Assembly (NCBI GenBank): GCA_030267565.1
Contig: BRXU01000050.1
Location: forward strand, 414,402-478,401
DNA length: 64,000 nucleotides
Reading direction: 5' to 3'
DNA from: Pleodorina starrii
Taxonomy: Eukaryota > Chlorophyta > Chlorophyceae > Chlamydomonadales > Volvocaceae
Below the pieces are notes generated by a model. The model did no database searches, was not told the DNA's origin, and saw only the letters and a list, made by a program, of their open reading frames with translations. Of this stretch, positions 31,783 to 42,474 are shown one piece after another; position 1 is the stretch's first letter, and every line of letters begins with the position of its first letter. The position numbers and the translations under genes are program-made.

Positions 31783-33732
31783 CTAATGGCCCACGTGCGC
31801 CCCCAGCCACTCCGCCACGAGGCGGGCCGGGGTGTCGTGCCTATACTGGCAAGCTCCCGGGGCCCGGTTGCATCCCCGGTGCGTCAGCGCGTCCACGCAG
31901 TGCCGGTGCGCCTTCACCACCTGCCGGACCGCCGCCGGCGTCGCGGTCGTGACCCCCAAGCCCCGCAGCTGCTGCATGAACCCGTAGCTCACCAGGTCCG
32001 CGCCTGCGTTGCCGTCCAGCTCCCCCCCGCCGCGCCGGCCCCCGCCGCGCCCTCCATCGCCCCGCCCGAACGCGAACCCGCGCCCGCCCCTCCCTCCGTA
32101 ACCCCCATAGCCGCCGCCTCGTGGGCCGGCGGCGTAGCCGCCGCCCGCTCCGGCCTGCCCCATCGCCCCCCGGCCCCAGCCCGCGACCTCGGGCGCCCCC
32201 CAGCCGTGGCTCTCCCCAGCCCAGCTGCCGCCCAGACTGCCGTAAGGGGCCCCGGCTCCCGGTCCGCTCGCGACCGTGCCGGCCGCGCTGGCCGAGCCCG
32301 AAGCCGCCGAGTCGCTCCGCCCTTGGCCCGGGCCGGGCGTCGGGCTGGGCGAGGGCCCCCGGAGCGTCGAGTTGGCGAAGGTCTGCGCCGCCGCGGCCAC
32401 GGCGAGCGTTGCGGCGTGCGCCAGCAGGTCCTGCTGGCTGAGTTGCGGCTTGTACGCGGGCGAGACTCCATTCTCGGTGTCGAGGTACTCCCGCTGCAGC
32501 CGATGTAGGTACACCACCGCGGGCCAGCGGTCGGCCGCCAGCTCCTCGTAGGTGGGCGGCTTGGTGAGCAAACGGCGCGCCACCACACGGTCGCCAAACT
32601 GCTCGATGACGTGGGCGGTGCGGTGCCGGAGCGGCTTCGGCTGCTGCTGCTGCTGCTTGGGCAGGCCCTCCACCAAAGCCAGCAGGGCGTTGGCCGGCGC
32701 CCGGCTGGCTAGCGGCTCCGCGATCGCTACTTTGATGGCGTCCGCGTCTATCGCGCCAGCCTCCGGGTCCGCGGCCAGTTCCGTCATCTCCCGGGCCCAG
32801 CCGTCTACGTGCACGTCCCACGCCTGTCGCAGCCGCTTCCCGACCCCCGGGTCCTCGGGAATCAAGCCGGCCAAGCCCTCCAGCAGGCGTCGGGCGTGCT
32901 GGTTAGCGCTGCCCCGAACCGATCGCACTAAGTGCTGGGTCGCCTGCGTGATAGGCGGCGTACCCGACGCGTACCCACGCGCCCTCTCCTCCCGGCGCGC
33001 GGAGTCCAGGTATGGATAGAGGTACTCGAGCACCGAGTCCTGCACGGTGCTCAGGAGGTGGGCGTGCGGGATCTCCCGCGTCTCCCGCGTCACCTCCATC
33101 AGCTGCCGGGCGGTGGGCTCCTCCCGGACCTGGTAAGCCTTACGGGCGAGCAGGCGGACAACCCTGCCGTTCGCCTCCTCCGCCACCGGCAATGGGCCCG
33201 CCAAAGGTGGCGGGCGCTCGCTCCCCACCGCGGCACCCGCCGGCCAGGGCAACCCGCCGGGACCGTCATAGGGTCCCCACGCCTCCTCACTTCCCCAGGC
33301 GTCGGCCGGCGGGTCCTCTAGCGGCCAGTCCACCCCGACCGAGGAAGCCCCCCCGGCCGACGGCCCGTAGGCGCGCCTCGCCTGCCAGGCGCGCATCCCC
33401 TCCGGCTCCAGACCGCGTGGCTCTTGGATCCAAGGGTGTAACGCCGGCGGGGGCGCCCCCGCCGGCATCGAGGCTGAGCGCCGCTGCAGCAGCGCGGCTG
33501 ACGGCGGCGGCGGCCGCTGCGCTGGGTGTATGGCTGGCGGCAGGGGGGGGAGCCGGGCGGGTCCCAGGACCGGGTAGGCGATCCTCCGCTGAGTTTCCCG
33601 GCCCGCGACTCCCGGCCGAGCTGCCTCGCCGGCGAGCGGCGGGGGGACCCGCGTCAGGTCGTCCTCCGCCGCCGCCGGCGCCCACCCCGCCGGTGCCCCC
33701 GCCGGTCCCGGCTTCCCGGGCAGCCCCCGCAT
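31783..33732 (-). CDS. Gag-like protein of the Kangaroo element
   Basis: 649 aa from ATG 33732; the frame is open without ATG to about 33930, so the start is uncertain. A Pro/Ala/Gly-rich N-terminal third is followed by a predicted mostly helical middle (for example ETREIPHAHLLSTVQDSVLEY), then a Gly/Arg/Tyr-rich segment resembling RGG boxes. Near the C-terminus is a CCCH finger of form C-x8-C-x6-C-x3-H (CVDALTHRGC then NRAPGACQYRH). The RGG and CCCH features fit an RNA-packaging nucleocapsid-like role. It is the first gene of the - strand unit, 154 bp upstream of RT. Expression of RT by reinitiation, splicing or readthrough cannot be decided from sequence. Confidence 0.85.
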   Translation of the reverse strand: MRGLPGKPGPAGAPAGWAPAAAEDDLTRVPPPLAGEAARPGVAGRETQRRIAYPVLGPARLPPLPPAIHPAQRPPPPSAALLQRRSASMPAGAPPPALHPWIQEPRGLEPEGMRAWQARRAYGPSAGGASSVGVDWPLEDPPADAWGSEEAWGPYDGPGGLPWPAGAAVGSERPPPLAGPLPVAEEANGRVVRLLARKAYQVREEPTARQLMEVTRETREIPHAHLLSTVQDSVLEYLYPYLDSARREERARGYASGTPPITQATQHLVRSVRGSANQHARRLLEGLAGLIPEDPGVGKRLRQAWDVHVDGWAREMTELAADPEAGAIDADAIKVAIAEPLASRAPANALLALVEGLPKQQQQQPKPLRHRTAHVIEQFGDRVVARRLLTKPPTYEELAADRWPAVVYLHRLQREYLDTENGVSPAYKPQLSQQDLLAHAATLAVAAAAQTFANSTLRGPSPSPTPGPGQGRSDSAASGSASAAGTVASGPGAGAPYGSLGGSWAGESHGWGAPEVAGWGRGAMGQAGAGGGYAAGPRGGGYGGYGGRGGRGFAFGRGDGGRGGGRRGGGELDGNAGADLVSYGFMQQLRGLGVTTATPAAVRQVVKAHRHCVDALTHRGCNRAPGACQYRHDTPARLVAEWLGAHVGH

Positions 33733-33930
33733 CCATTGCTCGACGCCTCCGCACCCTCCTCCGCCGCGGGTATCGGGCCTAGCGCTCCACCCGGGTACGC
33801 TAGCCCGTGCCTGAGTAGGTGCAGAAGGCCGTCGTATGGCCCCGTTCCTGGCCCCTGCTCCCCGGCCCTCAGCCGCGCTCGCTTGCCAGGCAGGTCCGCG
33901 GTCTCCGTCCCCGCTCCAGCTTCGTCCCAC

Positions 33931-34399
33931 CCTCTGCTGGGCCCGGCCTGAAGTCCGAAGCCTGGCCCCGGAAGGCTGGCTTCCCTGCGTTCCCAGCGAC
34001 GGTCAGCGCGTGTCGCTCAGTGGTACAGAAGCCCACGGCGCGCTGGGCACGGCCACCCCTTTCCCCGTCGATCGCGGGGCCGACCCGCGCCGGGGTCTCT
34101 AATCGCCCCGCGCCCCGTCCCGTCCGCCGCGCGGCGCAATTCCCCTCCCGATATCCCCGTGCCGCGTGCCTGGCGCCGCTTCGGGCCCCCCCCCTCGGCG
34201 CGCGCTGCCCCGCCCGGTCTCTGCCCCGCACCCCTACAAATCTCTCCGGGTGTCCCGCGGGGCACGCCGCCCCACCCCTGGCACCCGGTCCCGCGCGCCC
34301 GGCGCCCGCTGCGGCCCGCCCGCGGCACGCGCCGCCCCTCCCCTTCCTCTTGACAATTCCCCCGTGCGCGCCGCCCCCCCCCTCCCCTTCCCCTTGACA
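33931..34399. other. Leader region between gag and the 33-bp repeats
   Basis: GC-rich, with no gene on either strand. It presumably belongs to the 5' leader of the - strand gag-RT transcript. Confidence 0.4.
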
Positions 34400-35300
34400 C
34401 GGCTCTGTGCGCGCACTCCCCTGAGCAACCGGTTCCGCGCGCGTGCGCCCCCCCCTCGGCCACCGGTTCCGCGCGCATGCGCTTCCCTTTGACCCCGGCT
34501 CTGCGCGCGCGTGCCTTCCCCTGGGCCCCCGGCTCCGCGCGCGCGCGCTTTCCCTCCGACCCTCAACTCCGCGCGCGTGCGCTTTCCCTTCGACCCTCAA
34601 CTCCGCGCGCGTGCGCTTCCCCTTGACCCCTGGCTCCGCGCGCGTGCGCTTCCCCTCGACCCCTGGCCTCGCGCGCATGCGCTTCCCCTTGACCCCTGGC
34701 CCCGCGCGCGTGCGCTTTCCCTTCGGCCCTCAACTCCGCGCGCGTGCGCTTCCCCTTGACCCCTGGCCCCGCGCGCGTGCGCTTTCCCTTCGACCCTCAA
34801 CTCCGCGCGCGTGCGCTTCCCCTTGACCCCTGGCCCCGCGCGCATGCGCTTCCCCTTGACCCCTGGCCCCGCGCGCGTGCGCTTTCCCTTCGACCCTCAA
34901 CTCCGCGCGCGTGCGCTTCCCCTTGACCCCTGGCCTCGCGCGCGTGCGCTTCCCCTTGACCCCTGGCTCCGCGCGCGTGCGCTTCCCCTCGACCCCTGGC
35001 CCCGCGCGCATGCGCTTCCCCTTGACCCCTGGCCCCGCGCGCGTGCGCTTTCCCTTCGACCCCCAACTCCGCGCGCGTGCGCTTCCCCTTGACCCCTGGC
35101 CTAGCGCGCATGCGCTTCCCCTTGACCCCTGGCTCCGCGCGCGTGCCCTTTCCCTTCGGCCCCCAACTCCGCGCGCGTGCGCTCCCCCTTGACCCCGGGC
35201 TCCGCGCGCGTGCGCTTCCCTTGCCCCCCTGGCTCCGCGCGCGCGCTTCTCCCCTTGGCCTCGGCTCCGCGCGTGTGCGTTTCCCCCCCGCTCACCGGTC
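34400..35300. repeat. 33-bp tandem repeat array inside the Kangaroo element
   Basis: About 26 imperfect units, each a CGCGCGCGTGCGCTT core followed by CCCCTTGACCCCTGG or CCCTTCGACCCTCAA. Because 33 is a multiple of 3, the array is open in several frames as an 11-residue peptide repeat; none is taken as coding. It lies upstream of gag (- strand) and inside the right end of the element. Confidence 0.92.
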
Positions 35301-36136
35301 TTGCCCGCGTGTGCTTCCCTCTTGCCGACCCCTCGGTGCGTGCCGCCTCTCCCCTTTCCCCCTCCCGCGTACTGCCCCGAGCTCTCAAGCCGGGTTCCAA
35401 TTGCCGCATATGGTTTTCCCGCGCGCCCGCTCGCCGTGCCAACTGACCTGTCCCGCGTTGCACGCGACATCCTCTTCGGTGCCCGGCGGCGGGGGCTCCT
35501 TTCCCCGTTGCGCTTCTGCGTCTCCCGTCGGCCGTGGGGCCAGGCCTTGACGTCCCATCCCGACGCCCGGCGGCGGGTCTCTGTCAGTCTCGACGCCCGG
35601 TGGCCGCCGGCCCCCGGCCTCCTGCTGGAAGGAATGGCGTGGCGTCCTCAACGGCGCAAAGAAGTAATGCCAAGTTAAGAGGGCGAGGAGAGGTAGCACA
35701 AGGTCCGGCGATGGGAGCGATGGTGGCTGGCCCTAGTGGCCCGCTGATCCGGCTTGTTTTAGCCCTGTCCTAGTCCCTAGTCCCTGAGTGTGACTCGCTC
35801 AACTGTGCCCGCCCGCGGGCTGCCGGCCCGGCGGTTCTTCCGCCGGCTCCCGATGGCCTCCTGCCGCCGTTCAAACACGAAAGACGGCCCCCGGTCCCCA
35901 GGCTGCTCGCTCAGACCCCTGTGTCTCACCAATACGAAGGGGCGCTGGTGTCTGCTCCGTCCCTGCGGCCCCGACCAAAACCGCTACGGCGCGCGAATGG
36001 CGCGCTAAAGCGGCCGGCGCAGACGCCCGTCCCGGTCCCGCCCTGCCACTTACCGTGTTAGATGTTGACGCCATCGGCGTCGAGTGGTACTGGCTCCTCT
36101 CCGCGCTCCGATCTTGGGCCGATGACCTTGTTAATG
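35301..36136. other. Right interior of the Kangaroo element
   Basis: Non-repetitive GC-rich sequence between the 33-bp array and B2. No convincing ORF. It probably contains the promoter of the - strand unit. Confidence 0.4.
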
Positions 36137-36341
36137 GATTGTTGACGGCGTTGAACCGAGGGATACCTTCGGTCTCCCTTGCTGGATGTATTCTGTAATT
36201 GTAGCAGTTGAGAGAGAAGGGGTCTATTGCGGTGTCGAGCTTACAACCTTGCCTCCGATGCTCTCCCTTTCGCGCCCTTTCCGTACGCCGTACTTGCATC
36301 ATCCCTTAACTATCCAACGGTGGGCCGAGCATTTCTGTAAT
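36137..36341 (+). repeat. Split direct repeat B2 (right end of Kangaroo element)
   Basis: 205 bp matching B1 (26810-27014). The flank after 36341 (tttggttg) is not shared with B1-A2 or with the left flank, so this is the element boundary. Confidence 0.92.
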
Positions 36342-36634
36342 TTTGGTTGTTGCAAAAATGCGAACTTCTCGTCCAGAAGCCACGTGCACCCAGGCCGAAA
36401 GCACTCATCATCCTAGTCACTGTATCTTATCTGCAAGTAATAACGCACGCAGCAAATCAACAGCCATGCACGCATGCGCGCGCCCTGTCTGGTCTCAAAG
36501 TTAAGGTCAAATTCCTGTACCCTACCTGAACGACCGTTTTCCTCATCATTCATTCACCCTGCTCCCCCTGGCTTCTATTCCCCGGCCCTACCTCGCACCC
36601 TTTTGCTTGCCCGGCCACGTGCACGCATGCATGC

Positions 36635-38995
36635 ATGCAGGCGAGACCCAACCCCGGCGGCGTCGCGCCACGAGCATGCGTCGTGGCGGTCGCCCACGAG
36701 CCGGCGGCCGCCTCGGCTGGGCCCCCGAAAACACGCCGCCGCAAGCGGTGCTACCTGGTCCAACCACTGGACGTGTACGTCGAGGAGCTGCTCGCGCCGT
36801 CGCCGGCGGCGCTCCGCGGCCGCCGCGACGGCGGCTCGCCAATGCCCGAGCAAAGTATCCGCGGCGCCACCGCAGGCGCTGGATCCCAGCAGCCAGAGCG
36901 TGCACCCAGCGTGGAAAGCGCCAATGCGCTTACGGCGACCCGAGGCGCCGCCGCCGCCGCCGCCCCTTCCACCGGGGCAGCTCATCAGCAGACCCCGGCG
37001 GCGGGCGGCTGCAGCAGCGGTAGTAGCCCACGAGTGCAGCCGGAGCTTCAGCACAGCCGCCTCTTTGAGGACCACCTCCCCGAGCGACTGCGGCAGCGCC
37101 ACCCACCTCATCAGGACATGCTGGAGCTCTTCGAATCACGCACCCGCTCCGTCGCCTTGCACCGCCGCGGCAGCGGCGGGGCCGCCGGCAGCGGCGGCGG
37201 CGGTGCCTTCGATGGCAGCGTAATATCGCCTTCCAACCTGCACGCGCACCCGTCGTCCGCGCCGCCGCGGTTAGTCCTGCGCGCGTCGTCGTCGCCCCTG
37301 CAGCAGCAACACAGTGCGACGACATCGAGGCCGCCGACGTCTGCCGCCGCCGCGAACGCCATGGCCGCCGCCGCCGCCGCCGCCGCCGACGGTGGCGGCG
37401 GCGGCGCCGGCGGAGCGCTGGATGCGGTGGTGATGGCGGCGGCGGCGATAGCCGAGGAGCGGCTGCTGATGCGAATGCGAAGCAGCACCGTCCAAGGTGG
37501 TCTGCAGGTTAATTTGCCGCGCCCGGCGGCGGCCGCCGGCGGCAGATCTTCCGCCGCCCTGGCAGCGGCAGCCGGCGGTTTTGGGGGCTCCCGGCTGCAG
37601 CAGCTGGAGCAGCGGCAGCCCTCTCTGGACCCGCAGCAGCTGCAGCTCAGGCTGCTGCGCGGGTCGCTGCAGGGTAATATTACTGCGTTGGCGACGATGC
37701 CAGCGCCGACCTGCTGGCTACACAGCAGCGGCCGCGGCGACCCGTGCAGGCGGGACGACCACCAACTCGTGGGGGCGGTGGCCACGGTGGCAGCAGACGG
37801 TGGATATGGGGGTGCAGCAGCAGCTGCGACGGTTGATTTGGCGCCGCAGCAGGCTACGCTGCTAAATGGTGTTGAAGGCGGCTTATTAACACCCGCAAAG
37901 CGCGCGATGCTGGAGCTTTGGGCTGGAGCGCGAGTGAAAGAGGAGCCTCAGCAGGCATCGCAGCAGCAGCAGCAGGCTGTGCCGGCGTTCGCTGGCGGCG
38001 GCGGAGGGTGCGGCAGCGGCGGCGGCGGCGGCATCTTTGGAACAGGGATCTTGTCGGTGGGCGGAGCCCGCCAGTGGGATGGGGCCGGAGGCGACGGTGA
38101 CGGTGACGGTGGTGGCTGCGGCGCTTACGGGAGCGGCTCCCCGGCTCGTCTGGAGGAGTCCGGCACCAGTGTGCCCCTGCTCCTGCTGAACCTGCAACAA
38201 CAGCAGCAGCAGCAGCACCAGCAGCAGCGGGAGCATGAGAGGCAGCAGCGGGAGCAGCAGCGGCAGCAGCAGCGGGAGCAGCGGCGGCAGCAGCTGGAGC
38301 AGCAGCTTCTAGAGGAGCAACTACAATTGGAGCTGCAGCAGCAGCGGCATCAGCAACAACTGCTGCAGCAACAGCTGCAGCTGCAACAGCATCAGCAACA
38401 GCAAGACCAACAGCAGCAGCTGCCAGCGGCGGTGTACGACCCTGAGGGCCCTAGTCGTTTCCTGGGGCCTATGCGCCACCGCCTGGCATCCCATCCCGGC
38501 TTCCCTCTTCCACAGCAGGTGACGACGGCCCGCTTCCAACCGTACACTGGCCGTACTCCCTCCCACTACGGATACGGAAGCCCGGGTGCTGCTGAAGCGA
38601 CCTCCAGTCAGCAGCAGCTAACCTTGGCGGCGGAGGGCAATATGGATCGGCTGCCGCCGCCGGTGCCCTCCCCACTGCCTTCATTGTCATTGGCCACTGC
38701 TGGGGGCCACAATGGGGGCGCCGGCGGCTCGCCCATTGAGATTCATCATCATAATTATCATAATTATAATCTTGATCATAATCATCATCAGAAGCAACAG
38801 CAGCAACAGCAACTACCCCCTCTGCATATCCTGGGCTGGCAGAGCGAGGCAGGTACGGCGATGGCTGCTGCCGCCGATGGCGGCTCCTATCGGCACCTGC
38901 TGCAGCCGGATGTACGGCAGCCGCAGACCTTGCCGCGGATCAAGGTAGAGCCACACCAGCAGACATCGCCACAGCCGCCACTGCCGCCGCCGCCG

Positions 38996-39029
<34 letters not shown>

Positions 39030-39355
39030 GCCTGCAATATCATCAACAGCAGCAGCAACACCTACAAACGATACAACAACATCCACAGCTCTTATTACCG
39101 CAACAGCAGCAGCATCAACGGCAGCAGCAGCAGCTGCTTGCACAGCAGCAGCTGCTGCTACAGCAAGAGGCATTGCAACAGCAGCCGCAGCAACGGCAGT
39201 TTGCCGAGCAACCCTCAACCGGCGGTGCCCGCTCCGAAGCCGCGCTGTGGCTGGCTTGGGTGCAGGATAGCGACGTGCAGCGGCGGAGGACACCAGTCAT
39301 CGCACCTGATAATGATGATAATGATGATGCATGGCAACAGCACGGCAGCAGCTGA
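36635..39355 (+). CDS. Gln/Ala/Gly-rich protein, member 3 of the local family
   Basis: 906 aa from ATG 36635 to TGA 39353-39355. The sequence gcatgcag ending at 36640 could instead be a splice acceptor, in which case this is a terminal exon starting at 36641. Motifs in order: RRKRCYLVQPLDVYV (about 36734), Ala and Gly runs, very long Gln/His runs interspersed with Glu/Arg/Leu (about 38190-38430, helical or coiled-coil-prone), RFQPYTGRTPS (about 38530), more Gln runs, and ALWLAWVQDSD near the C-terminus. These match the region at 14.07 kb in the same order. The Kangaroo element ends about 300 bp upstream, so upstream exons or promoter may be displaced to the left of 25 kb. No known domain; a transcription-related role is only a guess from composition. 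Confidence 0.55.
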
Positions 39356-39556
39356 TGGCAACACGGCTGCAGCTGATGGCAACACGGCTGCAGCTGATGG
39401 CAACACGGCTGCAGCTGATGGCAACACGGCTGCAGCTGATGGCAGCACGGCTGCAGCTGATGGCAACACGGCTGCAGCTGATGGCAGCACGGCTGCAGCT
39501 GATGGCAACACGGCTGCAGCTGATGGCAGCACGGCTGCAGCTGATGGCAGCACGGC
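39340..39556. repeat. 21-bp minisatellite across the stop codon of the preceding ORF
   Basis: About ten units of gatggcaacacggctgcagct, alternating aac and agc variants. The unit is a multiple of 3, so it is open in several frames. The TGA at 39353-39355 lies in the first unit. Confidence 0.92.
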
Positions 39557-40911
39557 GCTTCGTTGATGAACCGCCCCAAGTAGCACGATGGTCGGTTATG
39601 TAGACGAGGAGGGAAAGTGATAAGAGGGAGGGCTGCTAGCTGAAACACCTACATACCGACAGCGACTCTGCGACTGCCGGCGGGCCGACAACGAAGCAAC
39701 CCACGCGCCATAACGAGCGACATTCCGGACATGTATGTACGTATGTATGCGTGGTGGAGGGAGGGAGGCAGGCAGCGGGCGGGATGGTTGCTTCCATTCG
39801 TTGGCTGGACGACCTCGCACTATGTATGCAGATACGTATGCACACTGCAGTCCCATCCATCCACACATCGATCGCTCGATCGATCACGGATGGATAGCTA
39901 CCGACGGCCGGCACCTGGCTTGGCTGACTGGTTAGATTTAACTGTCGGTCGTTGTGCGGCTTGGTAGTATTACGTAGTAACACGTGTACGGCAGCAGTGG
40001 ACGTTATTACTTTCGCGGTTGCGATTGCTTCGTTGTTGGACGGATGGATGCCGGCGCGCGAACGAATGTCCGTCGTCCATCCCCGCCGATCGACGGCGGG
40101 ATCAACGGCGACCGCCGCGGCGCGCGGCGGGTCGGGTGGCCTTCATTCGTTGGTGGATGAGGTGCGTGCGTGCGTGTGCGTGGTGTATGTATTGTTTTCG
40201 TCTTCGTCCAGTCGTCGTCCATGCACCATCAGCTCCGTTAATTATTAATACGTACTACTTGGTCATACATCGTTGGCTGGACTCGGTGCGATGTGGTGCG
40301 CGCCAGCGAGCTAGCGATCTACGAGCTAATAAATAATATACATGCGTGTATGGGTGGAGATAGATGCCGCGCTCCGTCCGTCAAGCGTAAGGCCCGCCCT
40401 ACCCTACCTACGACAGACCTGCCATGCCTGGGGATGGATGCATGCTGCGTGCGTGTGCGCTGCTGGCACATCTATCCAAGTACTGCGTGAAGGGCCCTGC
40501 AGGGCAGCTGCATGCCGTGAAGGCGCGTGAGGGCACGCACGGGTGCATGTGCATGTGCATGTTCGTGGCTCTCTGAGCGAGACAGCCACTACTCTGCCTT
40601 ACTTCTCATTACGCCTTTTTGCCTCTTCGCTGACTTGATTGATTGCCATGCCGGCTGTTTATTTGTTTTCTTAGTTTGATGCATTATTAGTTGCTTGATT
40701 CTTTGCTGCTGCGGTTGGTTTGATGGCAGCGCGCGGCGGTGCGATTCAGTCAAGCTAGAAAGTTGCCGCCCGGCGGGTTGCGTGGCGGGCGGTGGGCGGC
40801 CGGCGGGCGGGCGGCTGCTGTCGGCCGGTGGGAGGTGGAGCGGGCGCGCGGGCGGGCGGGCGGGCGGGCCTGGGTTCGTTCATGAGTGCTGCGCTTTCGG
40901 CCCCATGCGTG
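39557..40911. other. Intergenic, no gene recognised
   Basis: Contains short tetranucleotide runs (gtatgtac-like near 39732; a GGGC run near 40846-40869) and no convincing ORF. It is the last unique sequence before the LINE/(CATA)n chain. Confidence 0.5.
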
Positions 40912-41717
40912 CATACATACATACATACATACATACATACATACATACATACATACATACATACATACATACATACATACATACATACATACATACATAC
41001 ATACATACATACATACATACATACATACATACATACATACATACATACATACATACATACATACATACATACATACATACATACATACATACATACATAC
41101 ATACATACATACATACATACATACATACATACATACATACATACATACATACATACATACATACATACATACATACATACATACATACATACATACATAC
41201 ATACATACATACATACATACATACATACATACATACATACATACATACATACATACATACATACATACATACATACATACATACATACATACATACATAC
41301 ATACATACATACATACATACATACATACATACATACATACATACATACATACATACATACATACATACATACATACATAAATACATACATACATACATAC
41401 ATACATACATACATACATACATACATACATACATACATACATACATACATACATACATACATACATACATACATACATACATACATACATACATACATAC
41501 ATACATACATACATACATACATACATACATACATACATACATACATACATACATACATACATACATACATACATACATACATACATACATACATACATAC
41601 ATACATACATACATACATACATACATACATACATACATACATACATACATACATACATACATACATACATACATACATACATACATACATACATACATAC
41701 ATACATACATACATACA
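40912..41717 (+). repeat. (CATA)n array 1, 806 bp
   Basis: Nearly perfect tetranucleotide array with one interruption (cataaata near 41378-41381). It precedes the 5'-truncated LINE copy 1. All reading frames are open; no coding is implied. Confidence 0.97.
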
Positions 41718-41718
41718 G

Positions 41719-42474
41719 ATGCAGCCAGTAACGGAGCGCCGAGCCCGCCTGCACGCAGCCTACGAGCGGGAAGCCCGGGAGCAACCCGCAGCGGCAGCAG
41801 CAACAGCAGGAGCCCACCCGCCGGGACATCAGCCAGCCGCCGCCGAAGTGGCGCCAGCAGCAGGCGTACTGGCAATGCTCCGGCGAATGTGGCCCATCAA
41901 ATGGGAGCGCGAACACTTTGAGACGCTCTGGCGGTTGGCACAGGACGGCGTGCCGCTCCCCGGCAACAGCCACATCAGGGGAGCGGCACCAGAACAATGC
42001 AAGTGCGGCGCGTACGGGGGAGCCGGCCCACACGCATGCTCGCCGCGTGCACACCACTTCTGGGAGTGCCCGGTGGCGCAAGCGGTGGTGCAGCAGATCG
42101 CCGCCCACGTGCCCGGGCCCATCACCCGGGCAAACGTGTGGCTGGCGGAGCCACCGCCAGGCGTGCAGCAGTGCGTGTGGGACGTGATCTGCCTGGCGGC
42201 ACTCACGGCCATGGAACGGGCGCGCGTGGGGCTGTGGGCAGTCAGGAACTCGCCTACCGCCCCGGATGCCCCAGACCCAGTCGAGGTGGCCAAGGCGCGC
42301 GCAGCGCTAGATTTTTGGCAGCGTGTGCGGGGGTTTGCGGAGCTAGACGTGCCAAGGCGGGGATGGGAGGGGGTAGGGCCTGACCATCCCATCCTGGCGG
42401 TGGTCAACGGCCACTTTCAGTGTGTGCAGCACGCAGGGATGGGTATGGAGGGAGAGGGAGGGGTCGTGGAGTGA
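41719..42474 (+). pseudogene. ORF2 C-terminal fragment (LINE copy 1)
   Basis: 251 in-frame residues equal to about residues 1274-1525 of the intact ORF2. They include the C-terminal Cys/His cluster (CKCG...PHAC...AHHFWEC), the zinc-binding type found at the end of plant and algal L1 reverse transcriptases. RT and endonuclease are absent. It has no promoter of its own and is a dead fragment. Confidence 0.92.

Larger units (their letters stand above)
24992..36341. mobile_element. Kangaroo/PAT-type tyrosine-recombinase (DIRS-order) retrotransposon, apparently complete
   Basis: An 11.35-kb element bounded by split direct repeats: A1 (24992-25125) at the left end, B1 (26810-27014) next to A2 (27019-27152) in the interior, B2 (36137-36341) at the right end. 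A and B copies match in length (134 and 205 bp). Such split repeats are the hallmark of PAT-like DIRS elements, which integrate through a tyrosine recombinase and make no target duplication; none is seen here. Gag, RT-RNaseH and a methyltransferase-like domain are on the - strand and the recombinase on the + strand. That inverted arrangement is characteristic of Kangaroo elements described from Volvox. All catalytic motifs are present and no frameshift interrupts the three main genes. The element may therefore be recent or even active. Confidence 0.9.

Noticed and set aside
34234..35470. Overlapping ORFs on both strands in the 33-bp repeat region
   Set aside because: The repeat length is a multiple of 3 and the DNA is very GC-rich, so all frames stay open; the peptide is simply the translated repeat.
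24992..36341. LTR retrotransposon interpretation
   Set aside because: The repeats are split and internal (A1, B1-A2, B2) rather than two terminal copies, and the integrase is a tyrosine recombinase, not a DDE enzyme.
24980..36350. Target-site duplication around the Kangaroo element
   Set aside because: Left flank (cttagagtt) and right flank (tttggttg) share no convincing direct repeat, as expected for recombinase-mediated integration.
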